From contig NZ_CP118976.1 in assembly GCF_029024945.1 (NCBI RefSeq), positions 372,001 to 436,000 of the forward strand: DNA of 64,000 nucleotides, given 5' to 3'. The translations under genes were made by a program, and so were the position numbers. Under the pieces are notes generated by a model that had not been told where the DNA came from, searched no databases, and was given only the letters and a program-made list of their open reading frames with translations. Below are positions 8,720-18,033 of this stretch, piece by piece. Source of the stretch: Staphylococcus succinus. Lineage in GTDB: Bacteria; Bacillota; Bacilli; Staphylococcales; Staphylococcaceae. The number at the start of each line of letters is the position of its first letter. Position 1 is the stretch's first letter.

Positions 8720-8991
8720 ATCATCATCCCCTTGAGTTTAATTCTTAAATCTATTTTAGCAAAAAAAGAACTTTTATAAGGGAATAAGCATTTGGATAAA
8801 GAAAAAAACGTGATAAAATTAGATGTTCGCTCTATACATCATTCCATATGGGCATAATATATATTAGCTTTTATGTCAGATGGGTATATTAACGTTACAT
8901 AGGCTTATGTACTCCTAACATTTGCGTTGATTTCATGTTGGAGGGGTATAGTATAAATAAATTGAGTAGTATACGCACAGGGGGAATTATT

Positions 8992-9633
8992 ATGAAAAGG
9001 ACTATTGAAAAAATATTAACATGGGTTGGGATTCTCTTACAGTTTTTATTAATATTTGTAATGGCGCTGATTGTTCCATTTTTAAATGATGAAAGTGCAA
9101 AAGATTCATTGATACAAGCTATTAATAATAGCGGGGAATTCAATCAAAATGTAACTCAAGTTGATCCATCACGCTACATTGACATTGCTAGTAGCTTATT
9201 CCTTATGGCTTTAGGTGCAGTGATTGTGTGTACGATTATAGCATTAATATGTGCATTGCTTATTAATAGATTGCCTAAAGTAGTTGGAGTAGTATTGATC
9301 TTGATAGCTATCGTAACAGTATTTACGTTTAACTTAATCACAGCATTGTTATGGTTAATCGCAGGTATTATGTTATTGGTAAGGAAGCCGCAACAGCCTA
9401 TATATGAAAATGGACACTATAACATCAATGACGATGATAGAATGTATCCAGCGTCTTCACATCAAAAGGAGAATGATGTTACAGAAAATAAAGATGACTC
9501 TAACGCTAGCAATGATATTAATGAGCAACCTCATAAAAACAACGAACAAAATGCGCAAGGTAATGATATTGCAGACAAGGTCGAATCCGATGAACATAGA
9601 CATTATCGTAGACAAGATCGTCATCATAAATAA
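8992..9633 (+). CDS. DUF4064-type membrane protein
   Basis: A 213-residue protein starting at ATG 8992 after AGGGGGAATTAT; an in-frame TTG at 8935 is rejected. Residues 1-35 contain a first membrane helix, residues about 30-60 an external stretch, and then three helices follow to about residue 130 (LPKVVGVVLILIAIVTVF). This is the DUF4064 layout. The tail of about 80 residues is highly charged and rich in Asn, Asp, Glu and His (for example NIADKVESDEHRHYRRQDR-like composition) and looks disordered and cytoplasmic. The function is unknown. In S. aureus, as I recall, a similar protein and an acyltransferase also lie near rocA. Confidence 0.7.
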   Translation: MKRTIEKILTWVGILLQFLLIFVMALIVPFLNDESAKDSLIQAINNSGEFNQNVTQVDPSRYIDIASSLFLMALGAVIVCTIIALICALLINRLPKVVGVVLILIAIVTVFTFNLITALLWLIAGIMLLVRKPQQPIYENGHYNINDDDRMYPASSHQKENDVTENKDDSNASNDINEQPHKNNEQNAQGNDIADKVESDEHRHYRRQDRHHK

Positions 9634-9639
9634 TAAAAA

Positions 9640-9690
9640 AATAAACCAGCCGATAAGCTTAAGCAACTTATCGGCTGGTTTATTTATAGG
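9640..9690. terminator. Bidirectional terminator
   Basis: A long stem, AAATAAACCAGCCGATAAG against CTTATCGGCTGGTTTATTT, lies between the convergent DUF4064 and acyltransferase genes. Confidence 0.85.
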
Positions 9691-10761
9691 CTAATCCATT
9701 TTACCGTTTTTATAGCTTTCATATACTGTTTCATACTTTACATGCCCAATACCACCAACAATGAACTTACCGAATTTAAATAAATTAAATAAATAGGCTA
9801 AGCAAATCGATATCGTTATGGTGATAATAAAATTGAAAGCAATATTTCTAAGTGAACTGTCGGCTCTTAGTAAACCTAAGTTATGAACAAAGAAGTAGTG
9901 TATTAAATAGATACAGAATGAATAGTTACTAATAAAAAGAATAAATTTCGGTACATATTTTACATATGAAGAGAATAAGAAAAATAGTAAAATAACCATT
10001 GTTACATAAAATGGAATGTCGAAGCGTTTTGATTCGACCCATGTACTAATACCAAATACAAAGTTACAAATTAGTATCGCCATAGACACTAAAGTACCTA
10101 ATATAATGTACCAAGTATATTTTTGGATATTGCGCATAAATGTCTCATAGTAAACCCCAGTATAAAATCCAAGTAAGAAATAACTAATCCATCCAAAGCA
10201 AAGCATCCAGCCTTCTCTTTCCCAAAAAAGCCCTAATATTGGATGATGTGATTGGGGTACAAACTCCCTAAAAGCCCAGTACAAAGTGGTGAATAAGATT
10301 GAGCCAACAATAACCGGCACGGGTTTCCATTTAACAATATATTTAGCAAAGAAAAAGTGTAATATGTAAAATTGGAAAATAATAACAATAAAATAAGTGA
10401 TTGCACCACCATGAAACATTGTATCTCCAACATATTGAACAAACTCATTAAAGTTTTTAGGTTTAAAATAAAAGAATGATATACCCAAGTTAATCAATAT
10501 ATAGGGAATACCTAAATAAAGCAATTTGTTTTTAAAAAAACCGGGCTTGGTTTTAACATGGTAACTTTTAGCTAGTAAAAATTCCGAAATAAATACAAAT
10601 AGTGGGGTACTGAACATTAGTAATAACTGAATGATTCGAATTATTGTCCCATGGCCAACATAATCCATTTTAGAAAAGGTTGTCGTTATTGAGTGAATAA
10701 GTACAATACTTAAACAAGCGATTGTACGCATCCAAAATATAACAGATGTGTAGGTCTTCAT
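9691..10761 (-). CDS. Acyltransferase family 3 membrane protein (IcaC/OatA-like)
   Basis: A 356-residue integral membrane acyltransferase with about 10 helices. The family hallmark is the N-terminal FWMRTIACLSIVLIHS block, with Arg and His in helix 1, and FSTPLFVFISEFLLA in the second. Members acetylate or succinylate cell-surface glycans; IcaC modifies PNAG and OatA modifies peptidoglycan. It lacks the C-terminal SGNH domain of OatA. It is encoded alone between the DUF4064 gene and rocA, reading away from rocA. The acceptor is unknown. The ATG follows AAAGGAAAAG. Confidence 0.8.
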   Translation of the reverse strand: MKTYTSVIFWMRTIACLSIVLIHSITTTFSKMDYVGHGTIIRIIQLLLMFSTPLFVFISEFLLAKSYHVKTKPGFFKNKLLYLGIPYILINLGISFFYFKPKNFNEFVQYVGDTMFHGGAITYFIVIIFQFYILHFFFAKYIVKWKPVPVIVGSILFTTLYWAFREFVPQSHHPILGLFWEREGWMLCFGWISYFLLGFYTGVYYETFMRNIQKYTWYIILGTLVSMAILICNFVFGISTWVESKRFDIPFYVTMVILLFFLFSSYVKYVPKFILFISNYSFCIYLIHYFFVHNLGLLRADSSLRNIAFNFIITITISICLAYLFNLFKFGKFIVGGIGHVKYETVYESYKNGKMD

Positions 10762-10969
10762 GAATAACTTTTCCTTTCATCTATATATAAATTATAGAAA
10801 TGATATTTATAGTTAACTTTCAATTTAACATATAAAAGTTAAATTAAATGTAAAAATAAGGTTACAAATAATTAAATTATTATAATGAAAAATGGGTATA
10901 ATACATATGAATATATTTTTATATAATATCAGCAATTAATTTATATTGCTAATTAGACAGAAAAATATC

Positions 10970-10984
10970 TGTTTTCAGAAAATT
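10970..10984. promoter_or_regulatory. CodY-like box upstream of rocA
   Basis: TGTTTTCAGAAAATT matches AATTTTCWGAAAATT at 13 of 15 positions; it ends three bases before the cre box. Confidence 0.5.
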
Positions 10985-10987
10985 AAC

Positions 10988-11001
10988 TGAAAGCGATTGC
11001 A
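10988..11001. promoter_or_regulatory. cre site (CcpA) upstream of rocA
   Basis: TGAAAGCGATTGCA matches the consensus TGNAANCGNWNNCW at every defined position. Carbon catabolite repression of arginine/proline degradation is established in staphylococci, so the site is plausible. Confidence 0.65.
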
Positions 11002-11088
11002 TTTATTGTGCTATACATATACAATGAAAAAAGAATGGATTGTATCCATTTCAGTTTTCTATTTACAAACTTACATGGGGGTAGAAAA

Positions 11089-12633
11089 ATGGTAGTTAAT
11101 TATCACAACGAACCAGGCATAGACTTTTCAAATAGTCAAAATGTCGAATCATTCAACGAGGTATTAAAAAAAGTTAAAGGTGAATTGAATAGAAAAATTC
11201 CTTTAGTTATTAATGGAGAAGAAAAATTCACACAAGACACTTATCAGTCTATCAATCCTGCTAATACTACTGAAGTTATTGCAGAAGTTTCAAAAGCAAC
11301 TCAAAAAGATGTGGATGATGCATTTAAAGCTGCTGATGAAGCTTATAAATCATGGAAGAAATGGTCTCATAAAGATCGTGCGGAATTCTTATTAAGAGTT
11401 TCAGCAATTATTAGACGTCGTAAAGAAGAAATCTCAGCAATCATGGTATATGAAGCGGGTAAACCATGGGATGAAGCTGTAGGCGATGCTGCTGAAGGTA
11501 TTGATTTTATAGAATACTATGCAAGATCAATGATGGAATTAGCAGATGGTAAACCAGTTTTAGATAGAGAAGGCGAACATAATAAATACTTCTATAAACC
11601 AATTGGTACTGGTGTAACTATTCCACCATGGAATTTCCCATTCGCAATAATGGCTGGTACAACTTTAGCACCAGTTGTTGCAGGAAATACAGTGTTATTA
11701 AAACCAGCTGAAGATACCCCGTTAACTGCTTATGTATTAATGGAAATCTTAGAAGAAGCTGGCTTACCAAAAGGTGTTGTTAACTTTGTACCTGGTGATC
11801 CCAAAGAAATTGGTGACTACCTTGTAGATAGTGTTCACACGCATTTTGTAACTTTCACAGGTTCACGTGCAACTGGTACACGCATTTTTGAAAGATCTGC
11901 AAAAGTTCAAGAAGGACAACAATTCTTGAAACGTGTAATAGCTGAAATGGGCGGTAAAGATGCAATCATCGTCGATAAAGAAATTGATACTGACTTAGCA
12001 GCAGAAGCTATTGTTACTTCAGCATTTGGATTTTCAGGGCAAAAATGTTCTGCATGTTCACGTGCGATTGTACACCAAGATGTGTACGATGAAGTGCTAG
12101 AAAAATCAGTTAAACTAACTAAGGAGCTCACTTTAGGTAATACTGAGAGTAATACGAATATGGGACCAGTTATTAATCAAAAGCAATTCGATAAAATCAA
12201 AAATTATATCGAAATTGGTAGTAAAGAAGGCAACTTAGAGCAAGGTGGCGGTGCCGATGATTCAACAGGTTACTTTATAGAACCTACGATTATTTCAGGT
12301 CTTAAATCAAGTGACCGAATCATGCAAGAAGAAATTTTCGGACCAGTTGTTGGATTTGTCAAAGGTAAGGATTTCGAAGAATTATTAGACATTGCTAACG
12401 ATACAGATTATGGTTTAACAGGTGCTGTTATTACTAATAATCGTGAAAATTGGATTCAAGCTGTAGAAGAATACGATGTAGGTAATTTATATCTTAATCG
12501 TGGTTGTACTGCGGCAGTTGTTGGTTATCACCCATTCGGTGGTTTTAAAATGTCAGGTACGGATGCTAAAACAGGTAGCCCAGACTACTTATTAAACTTC
12601 TTAGAGCAAAAAGTAGTTTCAGAAATGTTCTAA
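11089..12633 (+). CDS. rocA: 1-pyrroline-5-carboxylate dehydrogenase
   Basis: A 514-residue aldehyde dehydrogenase that oxidises pyrroline-5-carboxylate (glutamate semialdehyde) to glutamate, the last step of proline and arginine breakdown. The start at 11089 follows GGGGGTAG; an upstream in-frame ATG at 11008 has no ribosome site. The N-terminal segment (NYHNEPGIDFSN) and length are typical of Firmicute RocA. Catalytic Glu286 (AEMGGKDAI) and nucleophile Cys320 (SGQKCSACSR) are present, with PPWNFPFAI and the TGSRATG cofactor motif. Monocistronic, with CodY-like and cre boxes upstream and a terminator downstream. Confidence 0.95.
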   Translation: MVVNYHNEPGIDFSNSQNVESFNEVLKKVKGELNRKIPLVINGEEKFTQDTYQSINPANTTEVIAEVSKATQKDVDDAFKAADEAYKSWKKWSHKDRAEFLLRVSAIIRRRKEEISAIMVYEAGKPWDEAVGDAAEGIDFIEYYARSMMELADGKPVLDREGEHNKYFYKPIGTGVTIPPWNFPFAIMAGTTLAPVVAGNTVLLKPAEDTPLTAYVLMEILEEAGLPKGVVNFVPGDPKEIGDYLVDSVHTHFVTFTGSRATGTRIFERSAKVQEGQQFLKRVIAEMGGKDAIIVDKEIDTDLAAEAIVTSAFGFSGQKCSACSRAIVHQDVYDEVLEKSVKLTKELTLGNTESNTNMGPVINQKQFDKIKNYIEIGSKEGNLEQGGGADDSTGYFIEPTIISGLKSSDRIMQEEIFGPVVGFVKGKDFEELLDIANDTDYGLTGAVITNNRENWIQAVEEYDVGNLYLNRGCTAAVVGYHPFGGFKMSGTDAKTGSPDYLLNFLEQKVVSEMF

Positions 12634-12650
12634 TCTTTATATAGAATAAT

Positions 12651-12693
12651 AAGAGACGAGTGAAGATAATATATTTTCACTCGTTTCTTTTTA
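12651..12693 (+). terminator. Rho-independent terminator of rocA
   Basis: Arms AAGAGACGAGTGAA and TTCACTCGTTTCTT followed by TTTT. Confidence 0.8.
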
Positions 12694-12721
12694 GTTTTTC
12701 GAGATTAATTAGAAAAATTAT

Positions 12722-13276
12722 TTATTCGTCTTTGACATGAATATTAATCATTTTATGAAATAGTTCATCAATGTCCTTTGCCGGAAGCTTTATACAATGG
12801 TCTCTGATCCATCCCATAAAGCCAAAAAGGCTTGCACCATACACATAAAGTATAAGTTCCGTTGGCACACTTGAGTCTATTGTAATTCTATGTTCATTTT
12901 CTTTGATATCTGTTTGTAAAATACGTATAAAATGATTAGCAATGGTACGTTCGAATGCTTGGTCTTCTTTTTGCTTATCTGCAATACGTTTCAATTCATC
13001 GAGATTACTCATTGTATTTTCTATAGTAGTAAAAGGATTGTTAATACGTTCTTTGAAATTACTAGAGAAGAAGTCTTTTGTTAAATCAGTAATAAGATAA
13101 ATCAATAAATCATATTTATCATAGAAGTGTTTATAAAAAGTTGTTCGATGGATCAAGGCATCATCACAAATTTGATTGACTGTTATTGTTGAAAAGAGTT
13201 TATTTTCGAGTAGCTTATAAAAACTTTGAGAAAGTGCACGTTTTGTTTTAATGACGCGTAAATCATTTTCATTCAT
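12722..13276 (-). CDS. farR: TetR-family regulator FarR-like
   Basis: A 184-residue TetR-type repressor. The N-terminal helix-turn-helix covers residues about 10-55 (SFYKLLENKLFSTITVNQICDDALIHRTTFYKHFYDKYDLL), and the C-terminal ligand domain has the TetR_C_33/YbjK-like motif ELILYVYGASLFGFMGWI. It is divergent from the MMPL exporter next door and next to rocA, the same arrangement as farR/farE in S. aureus, where FarR senses antimicrobial fatty acids and controls farE. The ATG follows AAGGAGAAATG. TAGWTTA motifs occur on both sides of the intergenic region, consistent with autoregulation. The symbol rests on synteny and family. Confidence 0.8.
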   Translation of the reverse strand: MNENDLRVIKTKRALSQSFYKLLENKLFSTITVNQICDDALIHRTTFYKHFYDKYDLLIYLITDLTKDFFSSNFKERINNPFTTIENTMSNLDELKRIADKQKEDQAFERTIANHFIRILQTDIKENEHRITIDSSVPTELILYVYGASLFGFMGWIRDHCIKLPAKDIDELFHKMINIHVKDE

Positions 13277-13297
13277 TCTACATTTCTCCTTATTTGT

Positions 13298-13395
13298 AGT
13301 TTAAATATACATTTTAGTATAATTAATTCTTTATATATTAGGGGGAGCATGTTTATTATGATATTATAGATAATCTACACATTACATTTAAACTA
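13298..13395. promoter_or_regulatory. Candidate FarR operator cluster (three TAGWTTA motifs)
   Basis: TAGTTTA on plus at 13298-13304, and on minus TAGATTA (13371-13377) and TAGTTTA (13389-13395). The outer two form a perfect 10-bp inverted repeat, TAGTTTAAAT and ATTTAAACTA, 78 bp apart. TAGWTTA is the motif I recall for S. aureus FarR. Confidence 0.5.
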
Positions 13396-13424
13396 TAACG
13401 TTGATTAAATAAGGAGGCAATAGT

Positions 13425-15611
13425 TTGGCAAAGTTTTTATATAAATTGGGATCGCTTGTTGCAAAACATAAATGGTGGAGTATTATTGTTTGGGTTGTAT
13501 TATTGGCAGCAATCATTACAACGTTAACGATGAACGCACCTAAATTCGATAATGATATTAAAATGAATGGTTTAGAATCACTAGATACTAATAAAAAAAT
13601 CGAAGATGAATTTGGTCAAGATAGTGAAAAGGCCCAAATTAGAATAGTAATGAAAAGTGATGCTGATAATGGCATCGTTAAACAAGATATGATGAAGGAT
13701 ATTAAAGATACGTTAAAAGATATCAAAGATGATGATAAAGATATTAAAGACGTTTCAGATCCTTATGATAATAAGCAAATTAGTAAAGATAAAACTACAG
13801 CATTTGCTGATGTAAACTATGACGTATCAGCGACTTCTTTAACAGATAAATCTAAAGATAATGTTAAAGACACAGTTAAACAATTAGAAAAAGATCACAA
13901 TGTACAAGTTGAATTGATGGGAACAGGCATGGAATCTACAGAGATAGGTGGTTCATCTGAACTCATAGGTATTATTGTAGCGTTTGTCGTACTTTTACTT
14001 ACATTCGGATCAGTAATTGCCGCGGGTATGCCAATTATAAGTGCATTACTTGGTTTAGGCACTGGCGTAGGTATTATTTCATTACTGACGTATATATTTG
14101 ATATTCCAAATGTGACACTAACCCTGTCTGTGATGATTGGATTGGCAGTAGGTATAGATTATGCACTATTTATATTATTTAGATATAGAAAAATTGTGAA
14201 GACCGAACCGGATCATGTTAAAGCAGTAGGTTTAGCTGTAGGTACAGCAGGTAGCGCAGTTATATTTGCTGGTGTCACGGTCATTATTGCTGTTTGTGGT
14301 CTTTCCCTTGTAGGTATAGATTTCTTAGCAGTCATGGGATTTGCTTCTTCAATCAGCGTGCTTGTAGCAGTTATTAGTGCACTCACTTTACTACCTGCAT
14401 TGATTAGTATTTTCCATAAACAAATTAAGCCCAAACGTACGAAATCAGAATTCAAAGGTGATGTTGATACAGCTTGGTCTAAATTTGTAGTAGGTAAGCC
14501 GTTAGCAGCTGTGCTCATCGGTTTAATCATCTTAGTTCTAGTTGCTATTCCAGTTAAAGATATGCGTTTAGGTATACCGGATGACGGTATGAAAACAGCA
14601 GATTCTACTCAGAAAAAAGCATATGATATTATTTCTGATAAATTTGGCGAAGGTTACAATGGTCAAATCGCAATGCTTGTAAATGTAAAAGATAAAAAGG
14701 ATAATCCTCAAGAATTACAAAAAGATTTACAAGATATGAGTAAAGATATTAACAATAAAGAACATGTAGATATGGTTACCCCTCCACAACTTAGTAAGGA
14801 TAAAGATTATGCATTAGTGGTGGTTATTCCTGAACACGGACCAAATGCTAAATCTACTGAAAATCTCGTTCATGATTTGAGAGACTACAATAATAAAGCT
14901 CAAGATGATTATGACTTCAAAACAGAAGTATCAGGTCAGAGCGTAATTAATATAGATATGTCTCAAAAACTAAATGAAGCTATTCCATTATTTGCTGGTG
15001 TAATTGTTGCTTTAGCATTTATTCTATTAATGGTAGTATTCCGTTCTATCATTATTCCGTTAAAAGCTGTACTCGGATTTGTGCTATCACTTGCAGCCAC
15101 ACTTGGTTTTACAACATTAATCATGCAAGAAGGATTTATGTCTGGATTGTTTGGTATTGATACAACTGGTCCATTGCTTGCATTCTTACCAGTAATTACA
15201 ATCGGTTTATTATTTGGTCTTGCTATGGATTACGAAGTATTCTTAATGTCTCGTATTCATGAAGAATATAGTAAAACACGTGATAATGACTACTCTATTA
15301 AAGTAGGTATTAAAGAAAGTGGTCCTGTAGTTGTTGCAGCTGCATTGATTATGTTCAGTGTGTTTATTGCATTCGTTTTCCAAGAAGATGTTATGATTAA
15401 ATCAATGGGTATCGCATTAGGTTTTGGTGTATTATTTGATGCATTTGTCGTGCGCTTATTGCTAATACCATCGCTTACTAAATTATTTGGGAAAGCGTCA
15501 TGGTATATGCCAGCTTGGTTAAGTAAAATTGTGCCACATATTGATATTGAAGGGCATGCTTTACAAAAAGATATGATGTCAAAATCTCAAAACACAAATA
15601 AGAAAAAATAA
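13425..15611 (+). CDS. farE: MMPL/RND-type fatty acid exporter FarE
   Basis: A 728-residue MMPL-family transporter. It begins at TTG 13425, eight or so bases after AAGGAGG. The layout is the usual duplicated one: helix 1 (about residues 17-37), a large extracellular domain rich in Lys and Asp, five helices with GLAVGIDYALFILFRYR, a second extracellular domain (about 375-510), and six more helices with GLLFGLAMDYEVFLMSRI; the GxxxDY motifs carry the proton-relay residues. In S. aureus FarE exports unsaturated fatty acids and is induced through FarR. Divergent farR and adjacent rocA support orthology. A terminator follows the stop. Confidence 0.85.
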   Translation: MAKFLYKLGSLVAKHKWWSIIVWVVLLAAIITTLTMNAPKFDNDIKMNGLESLDTNKKIEDEFGQDSEKAQIRIVMKSDADNGIVKQDMMKDIKDTLKDIKDDDKDIKDVSDPYDNKQISKDKTTAFADVNYDVSATSLTDKSKDNVKDTVKQLEKDHNVQVELMGTGMESTEIGGSSELIGIIVAFVVLLLTFGSVIAAGMPIISALLGLGTGVGIISLLTYIFDIPNVTLTLSVMIGLAVGIDYALFILFRYRKIVKTEPDHVKAVGLAVGTAGSAVIFAGVTVIIAVCGLSLVGIDFLAVMGFASSISVLVAVISALTLLPALISIFHKQIKPKRTKSEFKGDVDTAWSKFVVGKPLAAVLIGLIILVLVAIPVKDMRLGIPDDGMKTADSTQKKAYDIISDKFGEGYNGQIAMLVNVKDKKDNPQELQKDLQDMSKDINNKEHVDMVTPPQLSKDKDYALVVVIPEHGPNAKSTENLVHDLRDYNNKAQDDYDFKTEVSGQSVINIDMSQKLNEAIPLFAGVIVALAFILLMVVFRSIIIPLKAVLGFVLSLAATLGFTTLIMQEGFMSGLFGIDTTGPLLAFLPVITIGLLFGLAMDYEVFLMSRIHEEYSKTRDNDYSIKVGIKESGPVVVAAALIMFSVFIAFVFQEDVMIKSMGIALGFGVLFDAFVVRLLLIPSLTKLFGKASWYMPAWLSKIVPHIDIEGHALQKDMMSKSQNTNKKK

Positions 15612-15635
15612 GAAAAAGTTCAATTAAATGTTAGC

Positions 15636-15668
15636 AGTCTGCCAAATTATTTTGGCAGACTTTTTTTG
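15636..15668 (+). terminator. Rho-independent terminator of farE
   Basis: Arms AGTCTGCCAAA and TTTGGCAGACT around a TTAT loop, followed by seven T residues. Confidence 0.9.
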
Positions 15669-15747
15669 TCTAAAAATCAACAAAATCAAAAAAATATGGA
15701 ATAATAATGCGTTTGAATTTAAATTAGAAATTGAAAAGAGGTGGACT

Positions 15748-18033
15748 ATGAAAAAATTTTATGAGATAGAATTTAATGAACAGTTTGGAAATGACACAAG
15801 GATGAATGAAGGTCTTCGTATTGTACTTGTATTAAACAGCACCCTGAAAGTATGGGGGCATAAGAGTATTAAAGTGTATCAAAAAGGAGACGTTTTTATA
15901 ATTAATCACAGAGAACAGTTTCGTATGATTGAGAATAAAGACACACTTTATATGTCTCTGCACTTATCTAGGGATTATTTGAAACAGTACATAAATGACT
16001 TTACTGATAAAAAATTTATTTTGAAGAAGCATATATTACAAGATGTCATATATCAGCAAATCATTAATTCTTTAGCAATGATGGGTGTTGTTTATATTAG
16101 AAAAGGACGATTTTACAGATTGTATATTGAACAACAGTTAATAGACTTACTATTTATAATTGTGAAATACTTACCTACAAGACAAAATGAAGGTGTGGAT
16201 AATAGTACAAAAGATCATAGGTTAGAATCGATTTGTGACTATATAGATAATCACTATACAGAATCAATTACGTTAAGTGAAATAGCTAAAATGGTTGGTC
16301 TGAGCAATGCGTATTTATCCAGATACTTCACTCGTCATATGGGTGTTGGCATTAATCATTATGTTAATCAAGTGAGGATAGAGCACTGTAAAAGAGATTT
16401 AATTCATACCAATGACACCATAACGCAAATTGCTTTTAAAAATGGTTTTACGAATTCAAATATGTTAATCAAATATTTTAAAGAAGATATGCACATGACT
16501 CCTACGGTATTTAGGGAAAAATATCGAAAGTTGAAAAAGATTGAACTGTTAGAAAATGGAAAAAAAGAAACGACATATCAACATTATTTGTATTACTTAT
16601 CAATGTTTGTAAATCAAAATATTAAAAAAATAGTACAGTCTCCAGAAGCACAAAAAGTATGGGATGTCTCATTAAGAAACGACAATAAATATTTAAAGCA
16701 TTATAATCATGTGATACAAATAGGTGATTTAGAAGCGTTGCTTGTCCAAAGGTTTAGGACACAATTACTAGAAGTGAAAGCATGTTTAGGATTGAATCAT
16801 ATTTTAATTAAAGATCCGATCAGAGTTGGGAAGATTATCAATGACAGGGTTGAAAGTGATGAATTGATACCTAATACTCATCCATACATGAAAATAGATG
16901 AATGCTTAAACTTTTTATTGGCACATCAAATTGGTTTGGGAATAGAAATTGAACCACCGAAAAGCAACAAGCAATTTAATAACTATTATAAAGAATTATC
17001 ATATTTGTTAGAGCATATGCATAATACAGTAATAAATAATAATGTGTTACACATTATTATTTATATGAAAGTTGCGGATTCCCATCTATTTCAAAAAATG
17101 TGTACATTATTTAAACACTATTTTGAAAAGGTAACCATCGTATTAAATGTTAATATAGATGATCCAATGGAATCTTCAAAAGCGAAAGCTATTTTAAATT
17201 CAAACGTATATCACATAGATCGTGTCGCATTTTGTGCAAATCAAAATGATATGATTAATTTTAACTCTTTAGAAAGTAAACAATATGATATTGCTAAGAA
17301 TCATATTACATTGCAAGTAAATAAAATGATGAAGTTATTAGAGGTTGATACACAAGATATACCTTGTATATTGCTAAACTGGAATACATTAACAGGTGAT
17401 ACAAATTTAACCAATGGTGAATATTTCAGAGCAGGCATCATTTTTGAACAACTTATTGAAATAAATAATCGTATAGATACAGTCGGTTATTGGTTAAACT
17501 ATGAAATACATCAGAGATTTAATCATAAAAACACTTCGACGCAATTAAGTGGTATAGACTTATATCACCAATTTGATGGTAAAAGACCAGCATTTTTTAC
17601 AAGTATGTTTTTCAAAAAATTATTTAGATGTATTTTATATATGAATGATAATTGTATGGTATTAGGTGATTATCATCATTTTCAAATAGTTGTATGGGAT
17701 GCAGAACACTATAATCCTCATTTCACACTTAATGATTATACAGGAAGCTTAAATCATAAAGAGTACCAAATTAATATTACACACGCCAAACAAGGTACAT
17801 ACAAAGTGAAACACTTAACCTTAGATAAAAATCATGGTGCTTTATATAAGGTATGGCAACAATATAATACGCAATACGGTATGGATGAGGAGACTGTAGA
17901 TTATGTAAATAGAATATCCTATCCTAAACTAGACATTAGTGAGGTAGAAGTTAAAGGCGTATTGACTTATCATTTGAAATTGCTGACTAATGCAATTCAA
18001 ATGATAGAATTCAGAAGATATATTAAAGCATAA
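15748..18033 (+). CDS. Large AraC-family regulator with glycosidase-like C-terminal region (Rsp/Rbf type)
   Basis: A 761-residue regulator starting at ATG 15748 after AAAGAGGTGG; an earlier in-frame ATG at 15628 lies inside the farE terminator and is rejected. Residues 1-125 look like a cupin-type sensing domain (QKGDVFIINHREQFRM). Residues about 155-262 form the two AraC helix-turn-helix units (ITLSEIAKMVGLSNAYLSRYF and ITQIAFKNGFTNSNMLIKYF). The remaining 490 residues resemble the beta-xylosidase-like C-terminus of staphylococcal Rsp and Rbf, which regulate surface proteins and biofilm. The target genes are not evident; an MFS exporter lies downstream on the same strand. Confidence 0.8.
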   Translation: MKKFYEIEFNEQFGNDTRMNEGLRIVLVLNSTLKVWGHKSIKVYQKGDVFIINHREQFRMIENKDTLYMSLHLSRDYLKQYINDFTDKKFILKKHILQDVIYQQIINSLAMMGVVYIRKGRFYRLYIEQQLIDLLFIIVKYLPTRQNEGVDNSTKDHRLESICDYIDNHYTESITLSEIAKMVGLSNAYLSRYFTRHMGVGINHYVNQVRIEHCKRDLIHTNDTITQIAFKNGFTNSNMLIKYFKEDMHMTPTVFREKYRKLKKIELLENGKKETTYQHYLYYLSMFVNQNIKKIVQSPEAQKVWDVSLRNDNKYLKHYNHVIQIGDLEALLVQRFRTQLLEVKACLGLNHILIKDPIRVGKIINDRVESDELIPNTHPYMKIDECLNFLLAHQIGLGIEIEPPKSNKQFNNYYKELSYLLEHMHNTVINNNVLHIIIYMKVADSHLFQKMCTLFKHYFEKVTIVLNVNIDDPMESSKAKAILNSNVYHIDRVAFCANQNDMINFNSLESKQYDIAKNHITLQVNKMMKLLEVDTQDIPCILLNWNTLTGDTNLTNGEYFRAGIIFEQLIEINNRIDTVGYWLNYEIHQRFNHKNTSTQLSGIDLYHQFDGKRPAFFTSMFFKKLFRCILYMNDNCMVLGDYHHFQIVVWDAEHYNPHFTLNDYTGSLNHKEYQINITHAKQGTYKVKHLTLDKNHGALYKVWQQYNTQYGMDEETVDYVNRISYPKLDISEVEVKGVLTYHLKLLTNAIQMIEFRRYIKA

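Larger units (their letters stand above)
10762..11088. other. Divergent control region, acyltransferase/rocA
   Basis: A 327-bp AT-rich interval holding the promoters for two divergent genes. A CodY-like box and a cre box lie close together about 90-120 bp before rocA. I see no gene in it. Confidence 0.6.

Noticed and set aside
14213..14530. 105-codon frame antisense to farE
   Set aside because: Shadow frame without a ribosome site within a conserved transporter.
15628..15747. N-terminal extension of the AraC gene from ATG 15628
   Set aside because: It runs through the farE terminator hairpin and has no ribosome site; ATG 15748 does.
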